From contig NC_092795.1 in assembly GCF_918797505.1 (NCBI RefSeq), forward strand, positions 4,621,434 through 4,685,433: DNA of 64,000 nt. The letters are read 5' to 3'. This document shows positions 53,222 through 63,750 of the stretch, piece after piece. Position 1 is the stretch's first letter. Every line of letters starts with the position of its first letter. Both the position numbers and the translations under genes were made by a program. A model generated the notes under the pieces. It was not told the origin of the DNA and made no database searches. It saw only the letters and a list, made by a program, of their open reading frames with translations. This DNA comes from Bemisia tabaci. Taxonomy: Eukaryota > Arthropoda > Insecta > Hemiptera > Aleyrodidae.

Positions 53222-53459
53222 CACTGGAAAAAAAACACATTGGATCTAGAGTCCAGACTCTTAAAAACATCGACAAGAAAAAGTACTCTTGATTCAATCA
53301 GCATCTACCTTAAATCAAGAACCAAGCCTCTTAATTTAAGCGGATTTCGTTTTGATTCAAGCAAAAATCCGATTGAATCAAGAGTATTTTTTCTTGTCAA
53401 TGTTTTCAAGAGTCTGGACTCTAGATCCAATGTGGTTTTTTTTTTTTTTTTTTCCAGTG
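53222..53459. repeat. Family C foldback, complete, TA duplication
   Basis: CACTGGAAAAAAAACACATT on the left and a long T run then CCAGTG on the right, flanked by TA on both sides (53220-53221 and 53460-53461). The arms TTGGATCTAGAGTCCAGACT and AGTCTGGACTCTAGATCCAA are mirror identical, so this is a recent copy. Confidence 0.93.
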
Positions 53460-54054
53460 TACTGCCCGGGGTAGGGCCGCATAGTGGCCAAGGGGGCTCC
53501 TTAGTTTCGTCCTCGTTTCCCGCAAACCGCCAATCCGGCAGCTTTGTTTTTAAGTCGCAACAATACGTACTTCACCCGTAGCCTTCGCTGCGTCGCCGGA
53601 TTTAAGTCACTGCAGTGCCGTATGCAGCTGAAATATGTTTCCGGGCACACTCCTTCGCCTGGTTGTCAGATTTCCCGAAAAATCAATGTTTCCCCCACGT
53701 GGAAAGTGTGCAAATTTACGATCATGTCCTACGATCTTGCAACGCTGCTCCTCCCCTTCCGTCCATCACCGCTACCGAAAGAGACCATTTTACCGACTGC
53801 CATCCGCACTCCCAACTTTTACACCTGACTCTCTTGGCTTGGAAACTCCGTGTTTGCTCACAGTGCTGAGTTCTATCATTACCGTAAGCTCTCAATCCCC
53901 GAGAGTTCGTTTTTCGTCATATTTATGTCACAGATCTACCGAGCCTATCCCTATAATTCAACGGCTATCGGTAGAAGATAGTCTGCAGATGAGTCAGCAG
54001 ACTACAAATTTCTGCACAATTACTTGGAATTGCAGGAACAACAGAAGTCATGTA
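53460..54054. other. Unassigned, GC-rich at the start
   Basis: Open frames of up to 142 codons (53635-54063) overlap in all three forward frames and lack recognisable domains. It may be single copy. Confidence 0.35.
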
Positions 54055-54150
54055 ATAGACTAACTAACGGCGATCCATAAAATACTCCATAATCAGTCCA
54101 TCATTTTCTCATTAGTATATGACAGCCATTCGTTTCAACCAAAACGATCG
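54055..54150. repeat. Family I fragment
   Basis: TAGACTAACTAACGGCGATC and CATCATTTTCTCATTAGTAT match the interior of the I copy at 11489. Both termini are missing. Confidence 0.5.
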
Positions 54151-54376
54151 ATCCATACGTCGCTCTTCTGACGTAAGGCCGTATCTGGATTTCCACTTGA
54201 GCCCTGCTCTCCGTATAACTCCATACTTTCCGAGGCTCTTGCGGAAATTGAGATACGCCCTTAAGTTTGAAGAACGACGCATTTTCCTTGGGATTAAGAA
54301 AGTTCGTAGCCCTCACATTTTTCAGGTCGGCCTTCCCATTTTGAATCCCCTTCTTCCCTCGCGCGGAAATTTGGAA

Positions 54377-54515
54377 TACATTTCACAATTAAGAACTGAA
54401 AGTTCTGGCCCGGTTTAAAAACAACGTATGTGCCATTAGTTTCCCTATGTGCGTAAATGTTTTTTCAGATGAGCCAGAATTCATAGTTCCAAATTGCAAA
54501 ATGCAGTCCATTTCG
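54377..54515. repeat. Family O repeat, inverted copy
   Basis: TTCTGGCCCGGTTTAAAAAC, TATGTGCCATTAGTTTCCC and CAAATTGCAAAATGCAGTCC are the inverse of words at 16110-16250. Non-coding. Confidence 0.65.
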
Positions 54516-54720
54516 GAAGGATGACTTTTTTACGGCCCTGTGCGTATATTCGGCTGCGATTTTGCGGAAAACACTATTTTTTTTCTTCAAAAATACGCGG
54601 TTTTGCAGGCTTTCCCGGTTTAAAACATCACTTACGGGGCCATCCCACTCACGTGACCGAGAAACTTTCGCATCCCTGCGTTTTCCCTTAGCCTTTTTCG
54701 TCTATCGCTTTATGTATCAA

Positions 54721-54846
54721 TTGGACGTATTTCTGCCAAACGGAACTAAGTGCATTAAGACATGAGCCCTGAGACCCATAAGAATACACGCATAACAGGG
54801 CTCACGTCATAATGCACACAGTTCCGTTTGACAGAAATACGTCCAA
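54721..54846. repeat. Family A foldback, complete
   Basis: TTGGACGTATTTCTGCC and GGTTTGACAGAAATAC-type ends (TTTGACAGAAATACGTCCAA) mirror each other. The interior has GACATGAGCCCTGAGACC and CAGGGCTCACGTC. Same as the copy at 16464. It ends 11 bp before a family B element. Confidence 0.92.
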
Positions 54847-54857
54847 ATAATGTCAAA

Positions 54858-55144
54858 ATGGACGTGATTCCCTTTGGAGAAATAGAAAAGCGGGATTTTT
54901 CATTCTAACAACCAGTACTATGTGCCAACTGAATGCGGCACTCATGAGCCTTGGGCATGGCAAAAGAGCGTTGTGGACAGGGCTCATGAGTCAATGCCGA
55001 CCGAGAGCAACAACGGAGACGGCTTCGTTGCCGTTGACGTCACTGGCGCTTTATAATTCCCATTCATTCTGACGGCCCTCGACAAACGAGCGCACCACCA
55101 CTTTTTTACCTGTCTCTGGTATCGTTTGGCAGAAATACGTCTAA
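54858..55144. repeat. Family B foldback, complete
   Basis: ATGGACGTGATTCCCTTTGG on the left and GTTTGGCAGAAATACGTCTA on the right. Inside are CTCATGAGCCTTGGGCATG, CAGGGCTCATGAGTC, GACGTCACTGGCGC and CTGACGGCCCTCGAC. The right end is shared with family A, the left only in part. Confidence 0.85.
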
Positions 55145-55917
55145 TTTGTATCATCAGCGCTGCGGCTTTCACGGCGTCTTCACGAGGGATGAATCAATTT
55201 TCACGAGGCAACATGTCGCGAGCCCCTTTAATTCTTCCTTTGTCCTTATTGTGTCCATCGCCGGTTCCATCTCGGCACCGGCTGTGAGCATAAGGGAGGC
55301 AAGACAGCGTGATAAGCGGTGACAGACGGGGTCTAGCGCGGAAGAACCGCTCAACTCCAATGGAAAAGCCCACGCTCTTGTGCGGTTGTAGCCGAGCCTG
55401 GAAGAATGGGCGAGTTAACTGCTCCGGTCGAGGGTGCCTCTCACCGTTCTCAGCAAAAACAACCTAGTTACATTTGATTCTGACGGGAGTTAGGCGCTTT
55501 TGCCGAGGACGGGGAGAGCCGGAGGCGCGGAAGCAGTGAGAATGAAGTGCTCCGGCCGGGTGTTTAAACTCGTCGCTCAAAAGAGCATATCTGGAGGCTT
55601 AAACGGTTCCGGGCGGAATTAGAGGCCATTAAAATAAGCTCGCGACGCCGGAGACCGACGCCTGACGCCCCGACGCCCGCCGACGCCCTGCCAAGAGGAC
55701 CGTTTTCGAGGTGCGAATTGCAAGAGCAGAGCACCTAGAGCCCTTAATATCAAGTGTCTTCAAGCTGTCGCAGCGAGGAGGACTCCACCGCGGCTACAAC
55801 GATGCCGAGTGTACTGCCTTGCTCACGGTGAGCACTGTCGATGAAGAATAAGGGTCCCATTCATAGTCGTTCCATAAACAACTCATTTCCATAGTAGGCC
55901 CCGTATGGGTTTAAGCA
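55145..55917. other. Unassigned GC-rich island
   Basis: GC-rich with a GACGCC-word cluster at about 55646-55692 (six occurrences). No gene is recognised; frames are short. It could be single copy. Confidence 0.4.
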
Positions 55918-56124
55918 CACCGAGAAAAAAGATCGGTAGAATTTACCATTCCTTCACGCTGTATTACACAGCGTGAATTCAAAATCGATTCTGCCGGAGG
56001 AATGGTTACCTTTACCAGTATGTAGTAACGTTTACCTTTCTTCTGGCAGAATTGACTCTGAGTCGACGCTGTGTGAAATACAGCGTGGCGGAATGGTAAA
56101 TTCAACCAGTCTTCTTTCTCGGTG
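55918..56124. repeat. Family D foldback, complete, CA duplication
   Basis: CACCGAGAAAAAAGATCGG on the left and TCTTCTTTCTCGGTG on the right, flanked by CA on both sides (55916-55917 and 56125-56126). Internal mini-hairpins CACGCTGT / ACAGCGTG and GACGCTGTGTG are intact. It serves as an uninterrupted reference for the nested copy at 3885. Confidence 0.9.
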
Positions 56125-56331
56125 CACTCAGCCGATAGGGAGCGCTTTCTTATTTCAACCTGTCTCTAGAATGGACCACACTAGACAAGGTACGATAAAG
56201 CATCCTGAATTCTGATACATGTCGTTTCTCAGCCAGAATTTCAAGTAGAGCAGTTTTAGGAAGGTTCAAAGAGATTCTCAACATAGCATTATAAAAGGAT
56301 AATTTTCGCAAACCTCAAGTACAATTTGGTA
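56125..56331. other. Sequence between two D elements
   Basis: The 200 bp between two same-family insertions has no gene. It resembles other loosely repeated sequence (GGATAATTTTCGCAAACCTC), but no family was defined. Confidence 0.3.
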
Positions 56332-56578
56332 CACTGAAAAAAAAGATTGGTAGAATTTACCAAACCTTCACGCTGTATTTCACACAGCGTCAATTCAGAG
56401 TCAATTCTGCCAGAAGAAAGGTAAACGTTACTATATAGTTGTACACCTGTGCAAACGGTACAGGTAACCTTTCCTCTGGCAGAATCGACTTGAAGGTTGG
56501 TGGAATTTTCCATCCTTCATGTTGTGTGAAATACAGCATGAAAGAATGGTAAATTCTACCAATCTTTTTTTTTCAGTG
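56332..56578. repeat. Family D foldback, complete, TA duplication
   Basis: CACTGAAAAAAAAGATTGG on the left and CCAATC, T run, CAGTG on the right, flanked by TA (56330-56331 and 56579-56580). The ends are CACTG rather than CACCG, linking family D to families C and E. Confidence 0.92.
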
Positions 56579-57539
56579 TATCATGACTCTCGAAAGGGAT
56601 CCTTGCAATCAAACTATAATGATTCACTAGTACAAAAAGTACAGAATACAAAAGAAAGTATATCAGGAGGCTTTTTAATAAAGTGTGTAAAGTCCCTTGG
56701 GTTTAAAGTTAATGCATGAAAGTGATTACTTCCTTTACTAGCGTGCCTACATGAACGCGAAGCAACTATTAGATCACCCGTGCGTGGCACAGTATCACTC
56801 GAAATTGAAGGCAAAATTACTGCGCCAACTAACTGGACCAATCCTGCAACGGCCAAAGACGCTGGATTAACGGTCGTATTCATAGTCGTTCCCAAAAACA
56901 GCAAAGTCACACGGCTTACATTATGATTAAGGATTGTTTGAGGGAGTTCTTAACTTATCATCAAACAGGGCACTTTTTGCTAAGTTTGAATAAAATTCAG
57001 CAACACAACTTTGATATTTGCATGGGATCGGTATGTCACTGGAAAAAGCTCGAGATACAAATGAAAAATTGCTGTGAAAATTTTAAAGTGGATTTGATAT
57101 TTGCTAATAATTTCGAAATTTTAACCAAATATAATGTTTTAATGATGTGTTTTGTTGTTTTTGTTTCAGGTTTGTGCTCACGTAAAAATACAAGACTCTA
57201 TACGGATTTTGCCAAATTAGAGGTATATGTTTTTTAGAATTGAAGTTTTTATTTGGAGCTCAAACCCTCATCCCATTAGTCCATTACTCAGGTTGAAGGA
57301 TTTAGAGAAAACCGAGAAATGTTAGAGATGCATACAAATTTAGTGAGGAGTGGTAGAGAATTTTGACTTGAATTAGGAAATTTAATTTAATTAGATCGTC
57401 GCAAACCGTGCATTGAAACTGACCAGTATCGATGATTTTCAATGTTTTCTTTTTCTTGTTTGAGACATCAGAAAATTTTGCATACTCGTGATCTAGGATC
57501 CATTTTTTTAAAACTGGGGAAAATCGATGCATAAATCAG
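56579..57539. other. Unassigned sequence
   Basis: AT-rich with a 104-codon frame at 56923-57237 lacking any recognised domain. A splice-like segment at 57170-57222 is discussed under findings. Confidence 0.4.
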
Positions 57540-57940
57540 AGAATGTTGGCGCTCATTGTCAAAGATTTTTGTTTTTTAAGGAAGTGTGAGGGCAAATTCC
57601 GGAAATTACAAACACATTCCTTGATTTGTAATCCTGTGTCACACAAATGCAGGGCTTGGAGGACAAGGCGCGCCAGTGCAGCTTTTGAAAAAATTGAGTT
57701 ATTTATGATTTTAAGTAAAACTAGATTTAAAGTAAAACACCTGATGCATATTCTGCAAAAAATTCGCCCCTAGATTCCAATTTCCAAGCATCAAAAAGTC
57801 AGTTTGAACTTTCTCTCCGTCTTAAGGATTCATGAAATTTCGAAACTGCAAACGCGTATTTCTGGAAATAGCAAAAACTGCACTTATGCGTCTTGTCCTC
57901 CAAGCCCCTCAAATGAAGTGAATCAATAACTGGAAAACCG
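57540..57940. repeat. Family P repeat
   Basis: GGACAAGGCGCGCCAGTGCAG near 57661 and CTGCACTTATGCGTCTTGTC near 57879 are inverted relatives, flanking about 200 bp as at 44155-44420. CCAAGCCCCTCAAATGAAG follows. Non-coding. Confidence 0.55.
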
Positions 57941-57975
57941 GCATTCATTACCCACTCGTTTCGATAAATTGATAA

Positions 57976-58102
57976 TTGGACGTATTTCTGCCAAACGGAA
58001 CTAAGTGCATTATGAGCGTGCGCCCTGTTATGCATATATTCTTACGGGTCTCAGGGCTCATGTCTTAATGCACACAGTTCCGCTTGGCAGAAATACGTCC
58101 AA
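57976..58102. repeat. Family A foldback, complete
   Basis: TTGGACGTATTTCTGCC and GGCAGAAATACGTCCAA are perfectly mirrored. The interior is in the opposite orientation to the copy at 54721 (GCCCTGTTATGCATATATTC). Confidence 0.92.
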
Positions 58103-58644
58103 TTTCGAATATTAATACCTTTATCGGATGAACTGAGTAGACCGTCAGGAATTTCTCTCTCGAGTCGACCATCGCGCGGTGGTTGGGGGGGTTGGGATTC
58201 TGATTCCGCAACAAAACGAGAACAAGCGTTGAAAAAACGTGTAACGCGGATAATCCGGGAGATACCTAATTCAGCACGTTGGCCGGGCCGCTCCTGGAAG
58301 GGCCCTCAGGAAACGGAAAAGTGAAATAAAACGCGCCCCGATCCGATATGCGGAGAACCGTCGAGATTTAATTAAACTGTTGGCGAAATCTTGCTCTTTG
58401 CTCAGTTCACACTGCAGGGACGCCTTGCCAACTTGCTCAAGAAAAGAGATCTTACGCAGGGCCACATCTACGCAGTTACAAATTTCCGTGTTTAGTGTTA
58501 CTTTGTGTTACTTTCTCTTGTGTCAGGTCAAGCCGAAGGACTTGGTGGCTCAACGCAATTTTGTGTTAAATCGACTCAAAGCGTAGGTTACTCTGAGACA
58601 TCGGGACATGCAGAAAGTGTCCTGCGGAACTTGGGTTCTTTACC
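58103..58644. other. Unassigned sequence
   Basis: No gene was identified. The word TGTGTTACTTT repeats near 58496-58525. Confidence 0.4.
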
Positions 58645-58725
58645 AGTGGCGTGGCGTGCTTTGCGATATATCGATTAATAATCGATTTATAATATCGATA
58701 ATCGATCCTTCATGCCAGGCCACTG
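58645..58725. mobile_element. Family G hAT-like MITE, internally deleted (81 bp)
   Basis: CAGTGGCGTGGCGTGCTTTG on the left and ATGCCAGGCCACTG on the right, flanked by TTCTTTAC (58637-58644) and TTTTTTAC (58726-58733), 7 of 8 identical. Only the ATCGAT-rich ends remain. The matching duplication shows the deletion either preceded insertion or was internal only. Confidence 0.88.
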
Positions 58726-58756
58726 TTTTTTACTCTTTTTTTCTTCCAATGCTCAG

Positions 58757-58835
58757 AGGTTGTGTCTTGCGAGTGGCTAGGACATTGAATCACAATCGAT
58801 ATGATCTAGGCTCGATCCTGGCGGCTGATGGCGAC
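58757..58835 (+). repeat. Possible tRNA-derived SINE head
   Basis: GCGAGTGGCTAGGACATTGA resembles an A-box region (AGTGGCTAGGAC). CAATCACA-type anticodon-loop sequence follows, and GGCTCGATCCTGG resembles a B-box. Spacing is close to that of a tRNA. Stems are imperfect, so a functional tRNA is unlikely; a decayed SINE head or chance are the alternatives. Confidence 0.3.
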
Positions 58836-59829
58836 TAATTTTAAACGAGGTCGAAAATTTTCAACACAAACATTTGGTCACCTTAACCCAAGTATTTGGT
58901 CGGTTTGACGTGTAGGGAAAACGAACACAAAAAAATAAACCAACACCTCGTGTTACTTCGTGTTTTACTTCCCAAAATCACAAAAAATTTTGTTTACTTT
59001 TTCTTACATGTATAGTTAAACTGAACTGAACGCGAAGTATATCATTGGAATCCTTTCTAAGGGCTTGTTTCAGAAACGCTAAACTGTAGTCGTGCTAAAC
59101 TGAAAATCATACGTTCCTATTTGTACTGTTCAAATGTATAGTCCTATTTGTGTCATTTCGACCTGTACCACAGTCGAATTTTTTTTCGACTTCTCATGTA
59201 TCAATTAAAAAAAAAAAAAAAAAAAAAAAAAAGCTGTATAAGTTAATTTTTCTCTAGATCTGTAGTCTGTGTCCTTTTATGATGCAATACATGAGTATTC
59301 CTTACAGCTCCCTTAATCACAATGTAAACCAAACGGATGCTCCCCAGGGGGGAAAAAAGCTATTTAAGGATTTAAGGACCAACCATAAATACACCCTCCA
59401 AATTCCCCTCTCCTCACCATCCCCGAATACCTCCAAGTTTTACTTCCCCCTCCATATTTTTTCAAACACCTTGAGTTAATATTTGACGTATTCCCTTGCA
59501 ATTCGGCGATGGTGCCGGATCTGCATACGGTGCGGAGCGTGAAGTCTACGCTGCAGGCGCACCGCGCCTTGATTTCCCCGGGGAGTTCCGCCCCTGCCCG
59601 GCCGTCATCACCCCCGGCGCTCCGAAAGATTTTTGCGAAAACAAGGACGTCTTGACTCCGGGAAGAAGAGAGCGAGAGGGGTATTTACACCGGCAAAAAC
59701 TTGAGAACTTAAATATCCTCGAAAAAAACACCCACCTTTAACGGAAGTCGCAGACCGAGAGGGTTGGTACATTACGTCGCTCCTCTGACGTAAAAGCGTA
59801 TCCCTATTTCTGTATGAGCCCTGCGGACT
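58836..59829. other. Unassigned; poly-A tract at about 59204-59232
   Basis: An A run of nearly 30 lies near 59204. It could mark the tail of a retroposed sequence, but no body was recognised upstream. GC-rich from 59500 to 59650. No gene is supported. Confidence 0.35.
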
Positions 59830-60093
59830 GATAATTGAAATTGATAGACAAAGCGATAGACAAAGAAGACATAGGGAGGATGGGGCGATCCTACTGGTTG
59901 AAACGGGTCGTTCTTAGAGACTGAAGGGGTAATAGATGATTAAATGTAAAGACTCTAATGGGTTGCTGTTAGTTAGTCGATTACTTACCTCCTTTGTCCG
60001 TTGCAACCACCCACTTCCACCAATAGGATCGCTTCATTTGCCTTATGTATTCTCTGTCCATATAGCTTTGTCTATCGATTTCAATAATCAGCC
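59830..60093. repeat. Family I foldback, complete
   Basis: GATAATTGAAATTGATAGAC on the left and GTCTATCGATTTCAATAATC on the right are inverted. Inside, AAGCGATAGACAAAGAAGAC and TCTGTCCATATAGCTTTG pair loosely, and the GATCCTACTGGTTGAAACGG and ACCAATAGGATCGC regions pair. Best reference copy of the family here. Confidence 0.85.
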
Positions 60094-60103
60094 AGCAGAG
60101 CTA

Positions 60104-60359
60104 ATATCGTCACCTTCCAGCCAAAGTATCACAAACGCCACGTTTAAAAATTTCCGCCGCTATCTTATTTCTTTACAAAGAAATTGTTCAACGAAGCTGT
60201 TCGGAAATTTCGCTAAATTTTCTTTGTGTTGCCGATAAAATTCAGTGAAATTTTCAAACAGATTCAACGAACAAATGTTCTGTAAAAAAATACAATGGCA
60301 GCAGAAATTTTTAATCGTCGCATGGCGCTTGTGATACTTTGGCCAGAAGGTGACGATAT
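60104..60359. repeat. Foldback R
   Basis: ATATCGTCACCTTCCAGCC on the left and GGCCAGAAGGTGACGATAT on the right mirror each other, continuing with CAAAGTATCACAAACGCCA / TGGCGCTTGTGATACTTTG and AAAAATTTCCGCCGC / GCAGCAGAAATTTTT. Loop of about 100 bp. It starts about 10 bp after the end of the I element. Non-coding, single copy here. Confidence 0.85.
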
Positions 60360-62616
60360 GAAAATTAAGATACATCCTTACGCCAGAGGAGCGGCGATAT
60401 CAGCGATAGATAAGGAGAATCTCAGACAGACAGGATGTCTGTCGCCCTGAAAAAGTACGAAGTACGTACTTGGCGCAGAAATTTGGAACACTTGCGGATT
60501 TCCGGTGAATAGGTACCTGGTATTATTATGATGGGTTTTTAGTATGGACTAAAAACAAGAAGAGCATCAAGAATAACACATTTTTCTACACTGACCATTT
60601 TATCATTTTCCGGTCCAGTGTGATCAGCCGGCCGATTATTGAAAGTTTAAAACAGCCCGATAAGACATCGCAATGCGATATATTGCCACGTTAAAATAGA
60701 GCTATGTCTTGTCATAGTTTCAATGATTGGCAGCAGGTTCAATCTGTTAATTTTCCAAATTCAAAAATCTGAACTAACACAACTGAAATATGTGAAATTT
60801 AACCACCGACGAGATTTTTAAAAGTTTCTTTTTACCTGCTAGTAATACTCCCTTTAACGTTATTAAATATAAACTAGCAGATGAAATAAATAACATTGCC
60901 GAAGTTTTCTTTGTCGGGAAGTTTATCGTTATTTTATTATTATGTGAAAGTCCAGGGGTTGAGTTCTTTTTATCCGAACTTTTTGCCACCGGTGAGGACT
61001 TTCTCGTAACTTGTTAAAATTCGCCTCCAAATGGCACAGCTGTTGCGTTACGGTTACCATAGGAATCTTAACTGCTGAGCGCTTCTCTACATATTAGAGC
61101 TTTCCCTCTTGTTTATATTTACTTATTTAACTCACGCTAGTAAAATTAACAGTTGTTGAATTAGCATTTATTCAGTTAAAGTCATACGCCCTTATCAACA
61201 GAAGAATGTTCAGTTACATCATAATCACCTAGTAACGAAATCCTTCATATACAACTTCATCTCCTTTATTTTGGCCGCATGAATTCCAAAGGATGGAAAA
61301 TTATCCTATTGATTATTTCTTCTTTGGATTTCTCCTCCAGATAAACAGTAGTCTTACTGTTCCAATCAGATTCTTTTCTCAACAGTCAGAATCCCGTACA
61401 CGTAATAGGAAGACTCGTTATCTCAAATGAAAATCCGACGGGAAAATTATTATGAGAACGTTCCAAATGCCGCAGTGGGAATTTACCCCGTTTTCCGATT
61501 GAAGTTCTCAGATCAAATCCAGCGCTCCTATTCCATGACCGTAAAAGGTTCCGGCGGGATTTGGAAAGTTTTGTTCCGATTTGTATAAACGTTCTGAAAA
61601 AGTCCGAAAAATACAAAAGATCCGGGACATTTTGGATTCGAAAGTTCCGAGGTATTTCCGGAAAATCTCAAAAGTTCCGCATTTCGGAACTAGTTCCGGG
61701 AAATGGGAGCACTCTAATAACTTAAGTCTCACGTTACGCATTCACTAACCTTTCAGATCTCCATCCTCCAAATTTCAATAAGCAGGAGTCGTAAGATATT
61801 ACCCGCGGGAGGTGTCGCTAATGTATACACATTGCACTCCAAGAGGCCTTTAACGGAACCCTTCGGAGACACCCTCACCTTGAGACCCCCCTCGAGAGAA
61901 CTACAAAGCAAACTTTCTCATCAGATTTCCTGCAAACTTTCCAGTCACCCGGATGAAAATTGAGCGTAAACGTCGTAAACCCCTCCCGTGCACGGTAATT
62001 TCATTCCGACCCATCACCTAACGTTACTCCAGTAACATTAAATTGTTGCGAATGCGGCTCCGAAAGGGTGCAGGGTCGTCAAACGCTCCGAGCAGCACCT
62101 GTTCCAGCCGGTATCCATAACTTCAATTCGTAAATTTCGCTCGCGCTACGATCGAGCCCCGATACGGATTATTCCTAAAAGGGAACATTTCCATTTCAAG
62201 TTGAGCCCCAAGACGCTTGCGCTCTTACGTAGCCCAGAGCTCATTCAAGAATCCATCTGTTCCGTTTAAGGGATAACTCGTTCATTTGAAGAACGGCGTA
62301 CGTTCTAATAAGATCCCTAAAGCGTTTATGTCTTCCTTTAATAAGTCGTTTGGTCCCATTCTCCCCATCGTGGCGTCTCTTTGGGTGACGTCGTGCCGTT
62401 TGCCGTCGATTGGATGCCGTTTATCAACAAGGAACCAGCTCTTGGATGGCATATTAGAAGTAACGTATCTGCCTTTGACTTCAAGGGGGAGTTAAGTGGT
62501 TTTAAAAATGTGGGTGTGTGGTAGGTTCTTTTTGACGAACGCTGTCCGAATAGGAGTAGCTGAATCGTAGAAAGTATCTCAGGACGGAACCATCAAGATA
62601 TTTATCGTTGTTTTTG
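60360..62616. other. Unassigned sequence
   Basis: No gene, RNA or matched repeat was found. Around 61440-61700 many TTCCG / CGGAA words occur, but no ordered repeat emerges. GC content rises somewhat from 61800 to 62480. Confidence 0.45.
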
Positions 62617-63553
62617 CCCTGGTAAAAATTGGCGATAAGAGCTGCGTTTCAAAATACCATAGGAATTCTTATAGCCGACTGAAGAAGGCTACAGAAAATC
62701 TTATAGCTGGCTGTAGAATGCGGAGAAAATCATACGGCCGGGCTATACGAAGCGATAAAAAAGTATGCAGCTGGGCTATAGTTCCTATCGCCGGGCTTTA
62801 CACTTTATCGCCTGACTGTTGCTTTTTCGCCATCGATTATAAAAGGCTATAAGAAATTGTGTAGATATTCGTGTGCTTTGGAAATCATTAAGTTTGATAC
62901 GGAACCACCTTAATATTTACAAAACACTTATTATATTTTCCTTTAATACATATTTTTTTTCATCAATTAAAATGAGAATAATCCATACAGGATGTGCAAA
63001 CATTTCAAAATCATGAGCTGAATAACGCTGACTCCTCCAGATTAAATATTAGAGCCTAACACAAAGCGGAGCGGCGACGCACTGGCGCCTACAAACCTAA
63101 CAGGGATACTTCACGCATTGCGCAACGCGTGAAGTATTCCCGTTAGGTTTGTAGGCGCCAATGCGTGTTTCGCGCTGGCTGCCCGCCTGCCACGGAGCTT
63201 GAAGCAACTATTTCACACCAGAGGTATCGCACAGTATCATACGAAACTGAAGGCGCTCTAATATATTAGTAATGGCAGGCATCCATCAAAAGTACGGAGC
63301 TTTCCTCGCAAAATAAATCAAGATACTACGTCCCAAAAAGAGAGCAGTATTCCAAAAACGCACTAAGTCCTAGCATCCGTAATTAGTAACGTTTAGCATA
63401 CACTTTATCGCCCGGCTGTTACTTAATCGCCATCGGCTATAAAAGGCTATAAGAAATTGTGTAGCTTGCTGTAGAAGCTATTGGAAATCTTACAGCCGGC
63501 TGTAGGTCTATGGTATTTTGGAACACAGATTCTACTGCCAATTTTTACCAGGG
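62617..63553 (+). mobile_element. Family H element, complete, forward orientation
   Basis: It starts CCCTGGTAAAAATTGGCGAT and ends TGCCAATTTTTACCAGGG. It is flanked by TGTTTTTG and TGTTGGTG (6 of 8 identical), suggesting an 8-bp target duplication. TATAGCC / GGCTAT arrays lie within about 200 bp of each end. The central palindrome is at 63083-63170. About 940 bp, no transposase. Confidence 0.92.
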
Positions 63554-63649
63554 TGTTGGTGCTGAGGATCTCTAAAAATTGGCGCCTAGAAATTATTTTT
63601 CAGATTTAGCAAATATTCCATCAAAAATATGACGTTCTTCACGATCTTT

Positions 63650-63750
63650 TTGGAGTGTAAGATAAATATAAGATGAATAGATAGATAAGAATCGTGATAA
63701 TCGTGATGATTCGTGATAAGATGAATAGAAGTTGAGTATAAGATGATATT
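63650..63750. repeat. GATA/GATGA-rich low-complexity tract
   Basis: Irregular repeats of AAGATGAATAGA, TCGTGATAATCGTGATGA and similar words. No consistent period; a decayed microsatellite. Confidence 0.6.
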
